64,000 nucleotides of DNA from Akkermansia sp. (GCA_017415995.1 JAFQDN010000007.1:1-64000); one strand, 5' to 3'; shown: positions 35,355-43,855, counted from the stretch's first letter. The notes: generated by a model from the sequence alone, not told the origin. Made by a program: numbers and translations.

Positions 35355-35938
35355 GATAATTTTTTCATTTTCTCTAATTCCGCTGCAGCAGCGGCCGCTT
35401 TGGCCTGCGCATCACGTATGGCTGAGATGAGCTCCGTTGCGGATTGCATGAGAGATGCTGCCAACTCCGGGGCGTTCGGTTGTTCACCTGCGTACTTGTA
35501 TTCCGCTAAGCTCTCCAATAACTTGCGCGTGTTGAATTGGCACTCTGCCGGTATGCCTGAGAGGGCGTCCATACGCTGGCTGAACTCTTCATGCGTTTCA
35601 TACAGTGCCGGGTCTTGTGTGCTGCCACTCAGGTATCTGCGCAAAATCATGGATAGCTCCAAACAACATTCCCGTAGCCCTATCGGCGCTGTACGTAATG
35701 CCTCAATGCTGCGCAGAGCAGTCTCCTCCGGTGTTGGAACCGGCGGCAACTCTCGTTTTTTGCGACGCAGGATAATGACCACGGCACAACCGATTGCCAA
35801 GATGATGACCCCGCTTATCCACAGGAACATTCCCCAAGCTTGGGTTTGCTCCATCTGCTCTGCTGTGGGGGCGTCATCTAAAGTCGGTATGCTTTGCAGC
35901 AGCTGTGGCTCTGTTGTATTGGCGTTCGGTGCAGGCAT
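35351..35938 (-). CDS. Single-helix membrane protein of the Bat operon (DUF4381-like)
   Basis: The 195-residue protein has one membrane helix (~35-58, MFLWISGVIILAIGCAVVIILRR). A cytoplasmic helical domain ends in an Ala/Glu/Lys-rich coiled coil. Size, helix position and place between DUF58 and BatA genes fit the DUF4381-type component. It overlaps batA by four bases and lies six bases from the DUF58 gene. Confidence 0.75.
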   Translation of the reverse strand: MPAPNANTTEPQLLQSIPTLDDAPTAEQMEQTQAWGMFLWISGVIILAIGCAVVIILRRKKRELPPVPTPEETALRSIEALRTAPIGLRECCLELSMILRRYLSGSTQDPALYETHEEFSQRMDALSGIPAECQFNTRKLLESLAEYKYAGEQPNAPELAASLMQSATELISAIRDAQAKAAAAAAELEKMKKLS

Positions 35939-35944
35939 GGCTTG

Positions 35945-36838
35945 TTATCTGGCAAAATGCGCACTGCGTTTCGTGAAGAGTCCGCGCAGTACCGGTATGA
36001 AGTCTTCGTGGGTTCGGAGGTCGCACATGGGGATGCCGAGCTGTGTGAATATGTGCTCCCATTCGCGACGGTGTGCCAACATGGCTTTGGTGTAGGTTGC
36101 GCGTACCTCGGCATCAGACATGTTGATGCGGAAAAAACGGCCGCTTTCCGGGTCCTGTATGCTCACATAGCCGGCATCCGCCGGTAATTCCAGTTCCATT
36201 GGGTCGCTGATGCGCAGGGGAATGAGCTCGTGGCGGAAATTAAGCTTGCCGATGGCCTGTTTATCCGGGGCGGACATGAAATCGCTGATGAGGAAGCACA
36301 TCGTCCGTTTTCTCTGTGTCCGTATGATCTCCGCTGCCACGTATTCTGTTGGTTGGTCGGCTCCCCCATCCTCCGCAGTGATGATTTCACGGATGATGCG
36401 CAGGCATTGTTTCATTCCTTTTGCCGGCGGAAGATAGAAGTGTGGTTTTTTGCCGTACAACAGCAGCCCCACGTTATCCCCGTTGCGGGCTGCGCTGTAT
36501 GCCAACACGGCTGCAATCCGTGCTGCATATTCCAGCTTGCTGTCCTCAGAGGCGCCTCCTGCGTAGCGCATGGAGGCACTTGCATCCACCGCCAGTAGCA
36601 ATACTTGTTCACGCTCCTCGTGGAATTTGCGGACGTAGGGGGTGCCGGTGCGTGCCGTAACTTTCCAGTCTATAAAGCGAGGCTCGTCACCTGCTTGGTA
36701 TTCCCGAAAATCGTCGAATTCCAAGCCTTGACCACGGAAACTGGCCCGGTACTGCCCGGACAACGTGGAGGTGGTGAGTCGGCGCGCCTGTATTTCGATA
36801 CGGCGCACCTTTTGCATGATTTCCTGCGTTCTATCCAT
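35945..36838 (-). CDS. DUF58 domain protein
   Basis: The 297-residue cytoplasmic protein carries the conserved DUF58 block SFRGQGLEFDDFREYQAG followed by RFIDWKVTAR. A VWA-like fold begins VDASASM. The ATG at 36838 (MDRTQEIMQKVRRIEIQARR) gives the usual N-terminus; the frame is open further upstream but that region lacks family similarity and overlaps the moxR gene end. DUF58 proteins accompany MoxR ATPases in chaperone-like systems. It starts 25 bases after moxR. Confidence 0.9.
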   Translation of the reverse strand: MDRTQEIMQKVRRIEIQARRLTTSTLSGQYRASFRGQGLEFDDFREYQAGDEPRFIDWKVTARTGTPYVRKFHEEREQVLLLAVDASASMRYAGGASEDSKLEYAARIAAVLAYSAARNGDNVGLLLYGKKPHFYLPPAKGMKQCLRIIREIITAEDGGADQPTEYVAAEIIRTQRKRTMCFLISDFMSAPDKQAIGKLNFRHELIPLRISDPMELELPADAGYVSIQDPESGRFFRINMSDAEVRATYTKAMLAHRREWEHIFTQLGIPMCDLRTHEDFIPVLRGLFTKRSAHFAR

Positions 36839-36863
36839 GGAGGACCTAGTGGGGAAGGTATGG

Positions 36864-37850
36864 TTACGGTACCGGAACCTTGGAGAGGATGCTGTCAATA
36901 ATGTTATCACTGGTGACGTTGGCCGCCTCCGCCTCGTAGGAAAGCAGGATGCGGTGGCGCAAAATATCATGCGCAAGGTCCTTTACGTCCTGCGGGGTTA
37001 CATACGAGCGTTGGCGGGTGAAGGCCAGTGCTTTGGCTGCCAATGCGATGCTGATGGTGGCGCGGGGAGAGGCGCCGGCGCGTACCATGCTGTCCAGATG
37101 TCTGTCCACCTTTTCAGGCGTGCGGGTGGCACGCACTAAGTCTACAATGTAATTTTCCACTGCCGGGTCAATGAAGATGCGGTCCATCAGCGCGCGTGAT
37201 TCCTCAATTTCCTGTACGGAAACTACGGGAGAGGTTGTGGGTGTGGCCGTCGTGCGGCTCATCATGCTCAGTACTTGCAGCTCTTCATCCCGAGTCGGGT
37301 AATCCACTATGACTTTGAACAGGAAACGATCCAATTGCGCTTCCGGCAGTTGGTAGGTGCCTTCTTGCTCAATGGGGTTCTGAGTCGCCAGTACCAAGAA
37401 GGGATTGGGCAGGGCATAACTTGTTTCGCCCAGCGTTACTTGGCGCTCTTGCATGGCTTCCAGCAAAGCACTCTGCACTTTTGCCGGAGCGCGGTTAATT
37501 TCGTCTGCCAGAATCAGGTTGGCAAATACCGGGCCCTTTTTGGCTGCAAACTGACGCGTCTCCGGGTTGTATATCATGGTGCCCAGTAGGTCTGCAGGTA
37601 AAAGGTCCGGCGTAAACTGAATGCGTGAAAACGCGGCGCGCATGGTACCGGCAAGTGCTTTAACGGAGAGCGTTTTGGCAAGTCCGGGCACACCTTCCAA
37701 TAGTACGTGTCCCTTGCACAGTAAGCTCAGAATCAATCGGTTTACCAGTTGTTTCTGCCCCACCAACACGCGCGACATTTCCATCTTGATTGCACTGACC
37801 CAGCCGGATTTTTGCGCAATCTCTTCGTTGTATACCTGTGTGTTCATCAT
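36864..37850 (-). CDS. moxR: MoxR family AAA+ ATPase
   Basis: The 328-residue cytoplasmic ATPase shows Walker A GVPGLAKT, Walker B LILADEINR, sensor I ATQNPIEQEGTY and the arginine-finger region LPEAQLDRFLFK, all typical of MoxR. It is the first gene of the Bat operon and probably remodels or inserts metal into VWA partners encoded downstream. Two ATGs at 37850 and 37847 are possible starts. Confidence 0.95.
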   Translation of the reverse strand: MMNTQVYNEEIAQKSGWVSAIKMEMSRVLVGQKQLVNRLILSLLCKGHVLLEGVPGLAKTLSVKALAGTMRAAFSRIQFTPDLLPADLLGTMIYNPETRQFAAKKGPVFANLILADEINRAPAKVQSALLEAMQERQVTLGETSYALPNPFLVLATQNPIEQEGTYQLPEAQLDRFLFKVIVDYPTRDEELQVLSMMSRTTATPTTSPVVSVQEIEESRALMDRIFIDPAVENYIVDLVRATRTPEKVDRHLDSMVRAGASPRATISIALAAKALAFTRQRSYVTPQDVKDLAHDILRHRILLSYEAEAANVTSDNIIDSILSKVPVP

Positions 37851-37864
37851 CGTTGTTTGCTATG

Positions 37865-37893
37865 AGGATAGCACGCCACACAGCGTATTTCAA
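37865..37893 (-). promoter_or_regulatory. Promoter of the moxR-Bat operon
   Basis: Minus strand TTGAAA (37893-37888), 17 nt, TATCCT (37870-37865). The expected +1 is about eight bases before the ATG at 37850. It is the only clear promoter for a seven-gene, ~9-kb unit. Confidence 0.65.
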
Positions 37894-37975
37894 GCTATAT
37901 GTGTGTCCTCTTGCTGATTTGGACACCCCGCCCCGCCTCTCTGTGCAAAATATGTCGGAGTTTTTCGGAAAACAG

Positions 37976-39475
37976 TTAAAGGCCGCCGTTTCCCAGTTTG
38001 ATGATGACATCCCGTTGATTGTGCTGCACGCTGCCCGTGGCGGGCCAAGCAGGCATTTGCCGGAGAATATCCGCATTTTCTGATAGTTCCGTTGGCGTTG
38101 CTATGCGCATTCTGCTGAGTTTGTACGTTTTGAGGTAGTACTTGAGGAGGTAGAGCGAACGCAGCTGCGGAGCATTGTCTTTGGAGGGAAAATCAGGCTC
38201 ACCACACAAAATAATGGTGCTGTCCGGCGGCAATCCTGCCTGTGTGGAAAGTGCCGTGGCTTGCGCGCGTATCGTCCTGAGCTCCGCCACGCAGATGTCA
38301 TGCTCTAATGCTTCATTTTTAGCTTTATCGGAGGTGATGTAGGCCGCTTTCATGAGCATGAAAGGTGCAAAAAGAAGAAAGACCTTTTTGGCAAAGTCCG
38401 GGAATAGCGGGGCGGATAACGCCCAGAGGGTTGCTACTGCTATGGGTTCTGCCAATAAAGTGCGTGGAGGCTGTTGCTGCAATAATATGATGATGAGGCA
38501 GTGGGGAAGCACCCAAAGAGCAAGCAACAGGATGTACCGGAGTATTACGGATGTTCCCGTTTTTGATTTCCATATATGCACGCTGATGAGCACCAATGGA
38601 ATGATGGCGGTAGCATAAACCCATTGCCCGGTGTATATGCGGCCTAACTGGCTCCAGAATATGTAGCGGAAAACATGTGCAACCGTACTGAGTTTGTCGG
38701 CAAAATCTCCTTGCAGGAAAGCGCTCCAGCCGGTAAGTTGTTGCTGGTAGCCTGTTGCATACCGAATGTGCTCATCTGTAACTATAGGCAACTGCATGGT
38801 GAGTTGTTTGATTCCCCACCATAGCACAATGGCACTGAGGCTTACCACTGCCAGCTTGCCGAAGCGGTGCAGAAGACCTTTACGTCCTTGAGCTTGCAGC
38901 TGCATTTGCAGTTCCACTGCCAACCACAGTGTCCCGAAATAAAAACAAGTGGCTTGGTAGGTACCGAGCGCGAAGGCCGTGCACAGGATGGAGCCTATTA
39001 TTGCAGCTTTGCCTTGTTGCGTAAGCAACCAAATGGCCGCCGTTACCACCAAAAGAGAGGCTGCGCATGCATCACTCTGGAATGCGTACTGATGCATGTA
39101 CGCATATTGGGTGCAGCCCAGATAAAAGGCACAATATATGAGCTTGGAGAATGTACCTTGCAAGCGGAGTAGCTCTGTTTGCCATACCACTGTTACTGCT
39201 GTACAAATGCCCGCTGTTATTCCGGCGGCATACAGGCATGCTCCTTCTCCGAACATGTACCGCCAAAGCACGATTCCCCAGCGCCCTGCTGCTGCATACA
39301 ACCCGGTTTCTTCTCCCCGGAAATCGTACACTTCATCTTGGTGTAGTCCCAAGCGCAGTATCATGTATCCATTGATGAGCAAGTACACCAACAACACCAA
39401 AACAACCCACGGCGCTGTTTTTTTGATTTTTTCCATCAGTGTTGTGTCTGTCAGTGCTTGCTGTTGTGTTGTCAT
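37976..39475 (-). CDS. GtrII-like polytopic membrane glycosyltransferase
   Basis: The 499-residue protein has about ten membrane helices. The first periplasmic loop carries DEVYDFRG and later a YAFQSDACAASLL segment resembling the SDP-type region of GtrII/GT-C proteins. GtrII enzymes add glucosyl groups to surface polysaccharide from a lipid-linked donor. The family call rests on overall pattern, not on a proven catalytic residue. A C-terminal soluble part (~400-499) is present. It is monocistronic, 125 bases from the divergently oriented regulatory end of moxR. Confidence 0.6.
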   Translation of the reverse strand: MTTQQQALTDTTLMEKIKKTAPWVVLVLLVYLLINGYMILRLGLHQDEVYDFRGEETGLYAAAGRWGIVLWRYMFGEGACLYAAGITAGICTAVTVVWQTELLRLQGTFSKLIYCAFYLGCTQYAYMHQYAFQSDACAASLLVVTAAIWLLTQQGKAAIIGSILCTAFALGTYQATCFYFGTLWLAVELQMQLQAQGRKGLLHRFGKLAVVSLSAIVLWWGIKQLTMQLPIVTDEHIRYATGYQQQLTGWSAFLQGDFADKLSTVAHVFRYIFWSQLGRIYTGQWVYATAIIPLVLISVHIWKSKTGTSVILRYILLLALWVLPHCLIIILLQQQPPRTLLAEPIAVATLWALSAPLFPDFAKKVFLLFAPFMLMKAAYITSDKAKNEALEHDICVAELRTIRAQATALSTQAGLPPDSTIILCGEPDFPSKDNAPQLRSLYLLKYYLKTYKLSRMRIATPTELSENADILRQMPAWPATGSVQHNQRDVIIKLGNGGL

Positions 39476-39505
39476 AATATACTGCTAATATCCCGGCGTT
39501 ATTAT

Positions 39506-39533
39506 AATGTGCTCTGCTGTTTTTGCAAGCGTT
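39506..39533 (-). promoter_or_regulatory. Promoter of the GtrII-like gene
   Basis: Minus strand TTGCAA, 16 nt, and a consensus TATAAT, within 39533-39506. About 18 bases of leader precede the ATG at 39475. Confidence 0.65.
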
Positions 39534-39649
39534 TTCTAAGCACGACTGTCAGTGCTTTTATTAAAATAGTTACAAAAATTAAATAAAAGTGTGACATTTT
39601 GTGATTTTGTGCTGTGCAGTGGGGCAAAAATATAGTAATATGCGTGTGT

Positions 39650-40366
39650 ATGAAGAAGTTATTGTCAAAAATTTTTGTGTTGGGCGCAGCATTTGCGGGG
39701 CTGATGTCTCCGGTAGGTGCTGAGGAGATTACGGCGGATGGTTTGCTGAGTGCCATGCGAGATATGACGGTAAGCCAAGGCAACAAGGACGTAATGGGTA
39801 GCATCCGCAAGGGGAGAAACAAAATTCCGTTCAGTCTGAGTGCTCGTGGCGAGACCATCGTGTTCCAATATAAGCAGGGCAATGCCTGGAATCGCTTCGA
39901 TGTAAGGATTAATGCTCGCAATGTGGATTTGATTCGCGTCGTGAAAGGAAAAGCTGAGGTGCTGGCACCTGCAAACTATACCACTCCTATTGCCGGAACC
40001 GATGTCTGCTATGAGGATTTGTCACTCCGTTTCCTGTATTGGAAAGGCGGAAAGATTATCAACGATTCTGCCAATTCTCGCGTGAAAGGACGGGATTGCT
40101 ACATTGTGGAGGTAGCCAATCCCAATCCCCGCATCGGGCAGTTCGGCTGGGTCCGCATGTGGGTGGATAAGGAAAACGGTACCACTTGGCAAATTGATGG
40201 CCACGGTTTGGATGGTAAGCTTAAAAAGCGTTTTACCATTACTTCCGTTCAAAAATTGGATGATGGTTCCTGGTTCTTCAAACAGATGAAACTCGAGGTA
40301 AAAGATCCTAAGAATCCGTCCACCAACTTGTCTATCAATTATATGGAAATGCAGGATTTGAAGTAA
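39650..40366 (+). CDS. Exported LolA-like protein (outer-membrane lipoprotein-sorting family)
   Basis: The 238-residue protein has a signal peptide (MKKLLSKIFVLGAAFAG..., cleaved near VGAEE, residue ~25) and a beta-sheet body of the LolA/LolB-like half-barrel type. Segments CYEDLSLRFLYW and RDCYIVEVANPNP...GWVRMWVD resemble members annotated as outer-membrane lipoprotein-sorting proteins. A lipid or lipoprotein-carrier role in the periplasm is inferred. The ATG at 39650 is chosen because the upstream in-frame region has no signal-peptide character. It ends at a strong hairpin. Confidence 0.75.
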   Translation: MKKLLSKIFVLGAAFAGLMSPVGAEEITADGLLSAMRDMTVSQGNKDVMGSIRKGRNKIPFSLSARGETIVFQYKQGNAWNRFDVRINARNVDLIRVVKGKAEVLAPANYTTPIAGTDVCYEDLSLRFLYWKGGKIINDSANSRVKGRDCYIVEVANPNPRIGQFGWVRMWVDKENGTTWQIDGHGLDGKLKKRFTITSVQKLDDGSWFFKQMKLEVKDPKNPSTNLSINYMEMQDLK

Positions 40367-40379
40367 GCTCTTTCTTCTG

Positions 40380-40410
40380 TTTACCCCCGTTCGCGCCGAA
40401 TGGGGGTAAA
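40380..40410 (+). terminator. Strong hairpin after the LolA-like gene
   Basis: TTTACCCCC (40380-40388) pairs with GGGGGTAAA (40402-40410), and an inner TTCG/CGAA stem closes the loop. It lacks a U-tract and abuts a TATATA box for the next gene, so it may also affect that promoter. Confidence 0.6.
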
Positions 40411-40429
40411 TACTATATACGCGGCAGGT

Positions 40430-41041
40430 ATGGGTAAATTTTGTGTCAGGTTTGCAGTGCTGGTTACTCCGGTTGCCGTTTTTGCGTATGTGGCGCATGA
40501 TGCAATCCGTGCATATACAACAGGAACGCCGTGGTTTGAGTTGTGGTGGGTTATTGTTGCAGCCTTAGCTGTAGGATTGTGGGAGGGAATTGCTTTTCGG
40601 GCATGGGTGTTGCCTTTGTTTGCCCGTGCCGTAGGAAATGCTGTGTATGGGGGAGGGCATTATTCAGCTGCGGATGATGCGCCCGTGGCACTTGCTGAGC
40701 GTATTCGAGCGGAAAAAGACAGGGAAATGTTGGCTCAGTTATACAAACTTGTGCGGCAAGATGCCGGGCGCTCTCGCTGCTGGTCGGAATTAGCTGATGT
40801 TTTGCTCCATGTGTTTGCAGACCCCCATGAGGCTGTTGCTGTGTTGGTGGAGGGTGCGGATTGTGTGTCTGATGCTCAGGACCGCGCCATGCTTTTGTTC
40901 CGTGCTGCCGGTATGCGCTATCGAGAACTGAGGGATTCCAGCGGTGCGCGGGAGCTGTATGAATTGACGGCGCAACGTTTTCCTCGTACTGTATACGGCC
41001 AACGCGCTGCCCGGCTCATGCGTGATTCGACCCTTCTGTAA
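40430..41041 (+). CDS. Two-helix membrane protein with TPR-like cytoplasmic domain
   Basis: The 203-residue protein starts MGKFCVRFAVLVTPVAV. Two membrane helices (~5-25 and ~38-60) are followed by a helical soluble domain (~90-203) with an alternating pattern typical of TPR-like repeats (YKLVRQDAGRSRCWSELADVLL). I do not recognise the family; similar proteins often sit in membrane scaffolds. The ATG at 40430 lies 10 bases after a TATATA element (40414-40419), so the transcript would be almost leaderless, but no good -35 is visible. Confidence 0.7.
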   Translation: MGKFCVRFAVLVTPVAVFAYVAHDAIRAYTTGTPWFELWWVIVAALAVGLWEGIAFRAWVLPLFARAVGNAVYGGGHYSAADDAPVALAERIRAEKDREMLAQLYKLVRQDAGRSRCWSELADVLLHVFADPHEAVAVLVEGADCVSDAQDRAMLLFRAAGMRYRELRDSSGARELYELTAQRFPRTVYGQRAARLMRDSTLL

Positions 41042-41062
41042 AGTCTCCGAAATTCAGGCAAC

Positions 41063-41095
41063 AAAAAACCTCCGCCCTTGTGTGGGTGGAAGATT
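41063..41095 (-). terminator. Terminator of the 33-codon gene transcript
   Basis: On the minus strand a CCACCC...GGGCGG stem with one mismatch is followed by GGTTTTTTG. It lies ~75 bases after the small gene. Confidence 0.6.
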
Positions 41096-41169
41096 TGTAC
41101 GTCTTTGCAGACTATTGAGCGTCTCGTCCTTGTCGAGGGTAGTTGCTCGGTATGTGCTCAGCGGCTGCA

Positions 41170-41271
41170 TCAGCGGCACACGGCAACCGGCGCTTCCGGA
41201 GTGGGCGGCAGCGTGTTGGCAGCAGCAGTAACAGCAGTGAGACCGAGAATAATGGCGATTGTCTTGATCAT
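41170..41271 (-). CDS. 33-residue hydrophobic small protein
   Basis: The frame reads MIKTIAIILGLTAVTAAANT, then a Pro-rich tail ending VAVCR and a stop. The first 18 residues form one hydrophobic helix, like a signal peptide or membrane anchor. Support is unusual for so short a frame: a promoter (TTGACG - 16 - TATGAT), a leader hairpin, an AAGGAAGG Shine-Dalgarno 11 bases before the ATG, and a downstream terminator define a ~270-base transcript. Codons resemble neighbouring genes. Function is unknown; it may be a small membrane protein, or the transcript may act as a regulatory RNA. It sits between two genes that are not related to it. Confidence 0.6.
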   Translation of the reverse strand: MIKTIAIILGLTAVTAAANTLPPTPEAPVAVCR

Positions 41272-41311
41272 TTCGACTTGTTCCTTCCTTGCGATTTTGG
41301 TTCGTGTCTTT

Positions 41312-41361
41312 GCCCTCGTAGGAGGGCGCGCTAATCATACTCTTTTTTTCTATAACGTCAA
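41312..41361 (-). promoter_or_regulatory. Promoter and leader hairpin of the 33-codon gene
   Basis: Minus strand TTGACG (41361-41356), 16 nt, TATGAT (41339-41334), then a perfect 6-bp hairpin GCCCTC/GAGGGC (41327-41312) right at the predicted 5' end, which would stabilise the RNA. The region from 41362 to 41520 is A/T-rich with no gene seen. Confidence 0.65.
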
Positions 41362-41520
41362 GAGAAAATTCTGCAAAAAATGACTAAAAAATATTTTTTT
41401 TGTATTTTTTTTGCTTCGTATTAAAATTCGGACATCTTACCCCCCAAAAAAAATGCAGTCGGGAAGTTTGCTTTTTTCAGACCGGAAAAGCCTAGTCCCG
41501 TGGGTAGAGTGCGCGCAGTG

Positions 41521-42651
41521 TCAGCGTCTGCGGCGTCGTGGCTTGGTGGGGGTGGGTTTGCGCTTATTTTGCTTTTTGTTTTTGTTGGATTTGTCGTCCT
41601 TTTTCGGGGTGGGCGCAGCGGGCTTGGGTTTAGGCGCAGGCAGGGTAACGGCTTCCTCTTCCGGGCGGGAGGGTTTGAGCTCCGCTTTAACGCTGATGGC
41701 GGAGCAGAACGCAGCAATGCCATCAGCAAGTCCGGTTACAAGCTCGGCGCGGTAATCATTGCCTGCCAGAGCGGAGGCCTCTTGTTTGTGCGTGGCATAA
41801 CCCACCTGTACAAGAGCAGCCGGGCAATTAACCGTATTGAGGAGCGAATAATGTGAACGCCTGCAAGCCCCGTCGGCTGCATTGGTGGAGTTGAGTACGT
41901 GGGAGTGCAGGGCAAAAGCCAGTGCTATGTTGGCTGCATCGTGTCGGTGGGCTTCCAAGGCGCGGCTGTTGGGCTCCAGCGGGGCTGCGGTGTAGGTTTC
42001 TATACCGCGAATGTCGGAGCGTCCGCTGTTGACATGAAGGCTGATGAAAATCGCAGCCGGAGCCTCCCGGGCAGTGCGAACACGCTCTGCGTCAGCCAAA
42101 TCCTGGTCCGTGTTGCGAGTCAGGATGACGTGCAGTCCGCGCTTTTCCAATTCGCGTGCGAGGGCTAAGGCAATGTTGAGTGTGCAGTCCGCTTCACAAA
42201 GCCATTCCGACTTATTGCCGGGGTCCGAGCCACCGTGTCCGGGATCAATGACAACGGTTCGCACCTCGCGGCGTTCTGCAATGTAGGTGGGGCGCAGGAT
42301 GGGGTCTATGAGCTTAACGAAGTCCGTTTTGGAAATCAACAGCTCTCCGTTGTTGCTTTTGATGATGGGGTGCGATAATCTGCAACGGTAGCCGGCAACT
42401 ATCAGCTCCATGGATTGGGTGTTGAATACTAATCTGAATGAGGAATTGCCGATGGTGTGCAGGTGCGGAGAGGCGGTGTCGATGGGGCGCAGTTTGTAAA
42501 AGCTGCGCAACTGCTCCAAGGAGTAGTACTCACGCTCATTGATGGTGGTTACTGCCCATTCCGCTGCTGTCTCTTGAGCGCGTGCCGACATTCCGGTGAT
42601 GAGTGCCGGAAGTAGGAGAATACATGCGCTGAGTACTGCCCGAAGCTTCAT
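41521..42651 (-). CDS. N-acetylmuramoyl-L-alanine amidase paralogue lacking the catalytic Glu
   Basis: The 376-residue exported protein has a signal peptide (cleavage near ARAQ, residue ~26), a copper-amine-oxidase-N-like domain (~30-120) and an Amidase_3 domain (~130-325). A Lys/Pro/Arg-rich tail ends RRRRR. The zinc ligands H139 (DPGHGG), E153 and H206 (SLHVN) are present. The second conserved Glu, in the [IV]xxEVGF-type motif, is Gln282 (VQVGYAT), so hydrolysis should be weak or absent. It may bind peptidoglycan or regulate its intact partner. It lies 20 bases downstream of the intact paralogue in the same operon. Confidence 0.85.
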   Translation of the reverse strand: MKLRAVLSACILLLPALITGMSARAQETAAEWAVTTINEREYYSLEQLRSFYKLRPIDTASPHLHTIGNSSFRLVFNTQSMELIVAGYRCRLSHPIIKSNNGELLISKTDFVKLIDPILRPTYIAERREVRTVVIDPGHGGSDPGNKSEWLCEADCTLNIALALARELEKRGLHVILTRNTDQDLADAERVRTAREAPAAIFISLHVNSGRSDIRGIETYTAAPLEPNSRALEAHRHDAANIALAFALHSHVLNSTNAADGACRRSHYSLLNTVNCPAALVQVGYATHKQEASALAGNDYRAELVTGLADGIAAFCSAISVKAELKPSRPEEEAVTLPAPKPKPAAPTPKKDDKSNKNKKQNKRKPTPTKPRRRRR

Positions 42652-42671
42652 GAAAATGCCACCGAGTGGGG

Positions 42672-43739
42672 TTATCTGAGGCGTGTGGTGCCTCGGTATT
42701 TATTGCTGCCGCCGTGAATGCTGCCTCCTCCGGAGCGCGTGTTGCGTGTTTTGAGCGGTTTGCTCTGGATGGTGGCAATATAGCTGAGTATGCCCTGCGC
42801 CAAGCTATCTGCCAATTTGTCTTGGTAGGCGGGGGTGGAAATCAGGCGTCCTTCCTCCGGGTTGGAGACAAAGCCTCCTTCAAACAAAATGGCGGGGCGT
42901 GTAATGGTGCAGAGTACGGAAAAACGCGCACGCTGAATCCCGCGGTCTATGGCACCGGTGTTGCGGATGGCGCGGCTGTGCACGGCTGTGGCCAATGCAA
43001 TGTTGGCACTGTCTTGGTTGTTGCCGGCCAAGGCCTCGCGTCGGCGTGTTCTGGCAAAGGGTGAGGTTGTGCCGTGCGGAGCCAGGGTAAAGGTTTCTAT
43101 TCCCTTGGCCGCGCGTCGCCCGGAGTTGTGATGAATGCTTACAAATAAGCAATTGGGTGTTTGGTTGGCAATGGCTACACGTTGCCCGAGGGTCAGGAAG
43201 AAATCCTTATCACGCGTCATCACAACTTTCAGCCCGGCTTTTTCCAGTCTAACCTTGAGCCTGCGCGCCACGGAAAGGTTGCAGTCTTTCTCTCTTGCCC
43301 AGGGGCTGACGGCGCCGGCATCATGCCCGCCGTGCCCGGCATCAATGACTACTGTGGTAATGATACCCTTCTGCTTATTGTGTACGGGGCGCAGAACGGG
43401 ATCCACCAGTTTTTTCATATCCACCGCTGAAATGAGCAATTCTCCGTTATGTTCGCGGATGGGGAAGGAAAGGATGTAGCGGTAGTTGTTGACGTAAAAA
43501 TCCTGTTTGCCGGCTTTAACGGAAATGGTGTGGGCTTTGGAACCGTAATTCTTAAAGCCGGGGCGTCCTTCTTTCGGTACGTATCTGTAGAACTTGCAGA
43601 CATCCGTCATCTCCACATATTCAACGCCGTCCACCTTCCAAATTTGCCAGTCATCGCTATCGGCCTGTGCAATGAACCCGCTTGCCGGCCACAGCAGTAG
43701 CACCAGCATCAGTTCCAGATATCGCAACAAATTCCGCAT
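42672..43739 (-). CDS. N-acetylmuramoyl-L-alanine amidase
   Basis: The 355-residue Amidase_3 enzyme cleaves the bond between MurNAc and L-Ala in the periplasm and probably acts in daughter-cell separation. It has a signal peptide (~1-25), the same copper-amine-oxidase-N-like domain (~30-120) and a full catalytic set: IDAGHGG, the Glu of REKDCN, SIHHNSG and E287 in FEGGFVSNP. The C-terminal ~35 residues are basic and Gly/Ser/Arg-rich. It shares an operon with the Gln282 paralogue, evidence of a tandem duplication. Confidence 0.92.
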   Translation of the reverse strand: MRNLLRYLELMLVLLLWPASGFIAQADSDDWQIWKVDGVEYVEMTDVCKFYRYVPKEGRPGFKNYGSKAHTISVKAGKQDFYVNNYRYILSFPIREHNGELLISAVDMKKLVDPVLRPVHNKQKGIITTVVIDAGHGGHDAGAVSPWAREKDCNLSVARRLKVRLEKAGLKVVMTRDKDFFLTLGQRVAIANQTPNCLFVSIHHNSGRRAAKGIETFTLAPHGTTSPFARTRRREALAGNNQDSANIALATAVHSRAIRNTGAIDRGIQRARFSVLCTITRPAILFEGGFVSNPEEGRLISTPAYQDKLADSLAQGILSYIATIQSKPLKTRNTRSGGGSIHGGSNKYRGTTRLR

Positions 43740-43745
43740 GCCTCC

Positions 43746-43775
43746 ATGCTAACATGTGTACCCTGTATTTGGCAA
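43746..43775 (-). promoter_or_regulatory. Promoter of the amidase pair, leaderless
   Basis: Minus strand TTGCCA (43775-43770), 18 nt, TAGCAT (43751-43746). The expected +1, seven bases on, is exactly the A of the ATG at 43739. Confidence 0.6.
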
Positions 43776-43808
43776 GGCAAAATTCTGACAACAGACACAC
43801 AAAAAAAG

Positions 43809-43830
43809 GCCGCTGTGGGGTGCCACAGCG
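43809..43830 (-). terminator. Terminator of the acnA-flavin reductase unit
   Basis: CCGCTGTGG and CCACAGCGG form a 9-bp stem with a 4-base loop; on the minus strand a run of seven T follows. Confidence 0.9.
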
Positions 43831-43855
43831 GTCCTTGGTAAAATGTTAACGCCAT

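Noticed and set aside
36839..36976. N-terminal extension of the DUF58 protein
   Set aside because: The 46 extra residues are Arg/Thr/Pro-rich without family similarity and overlap the moxR 3' end; MDRTQEI at 36838 is the family start.
41054..41338. 94-codon minus-strand frame in the 41-kb gap
   Set aside because: It runs through the ribosome site and terminator of the 33-codon gene in a different frame, with Ser/His/Cys-rich composition typical of chance frames.
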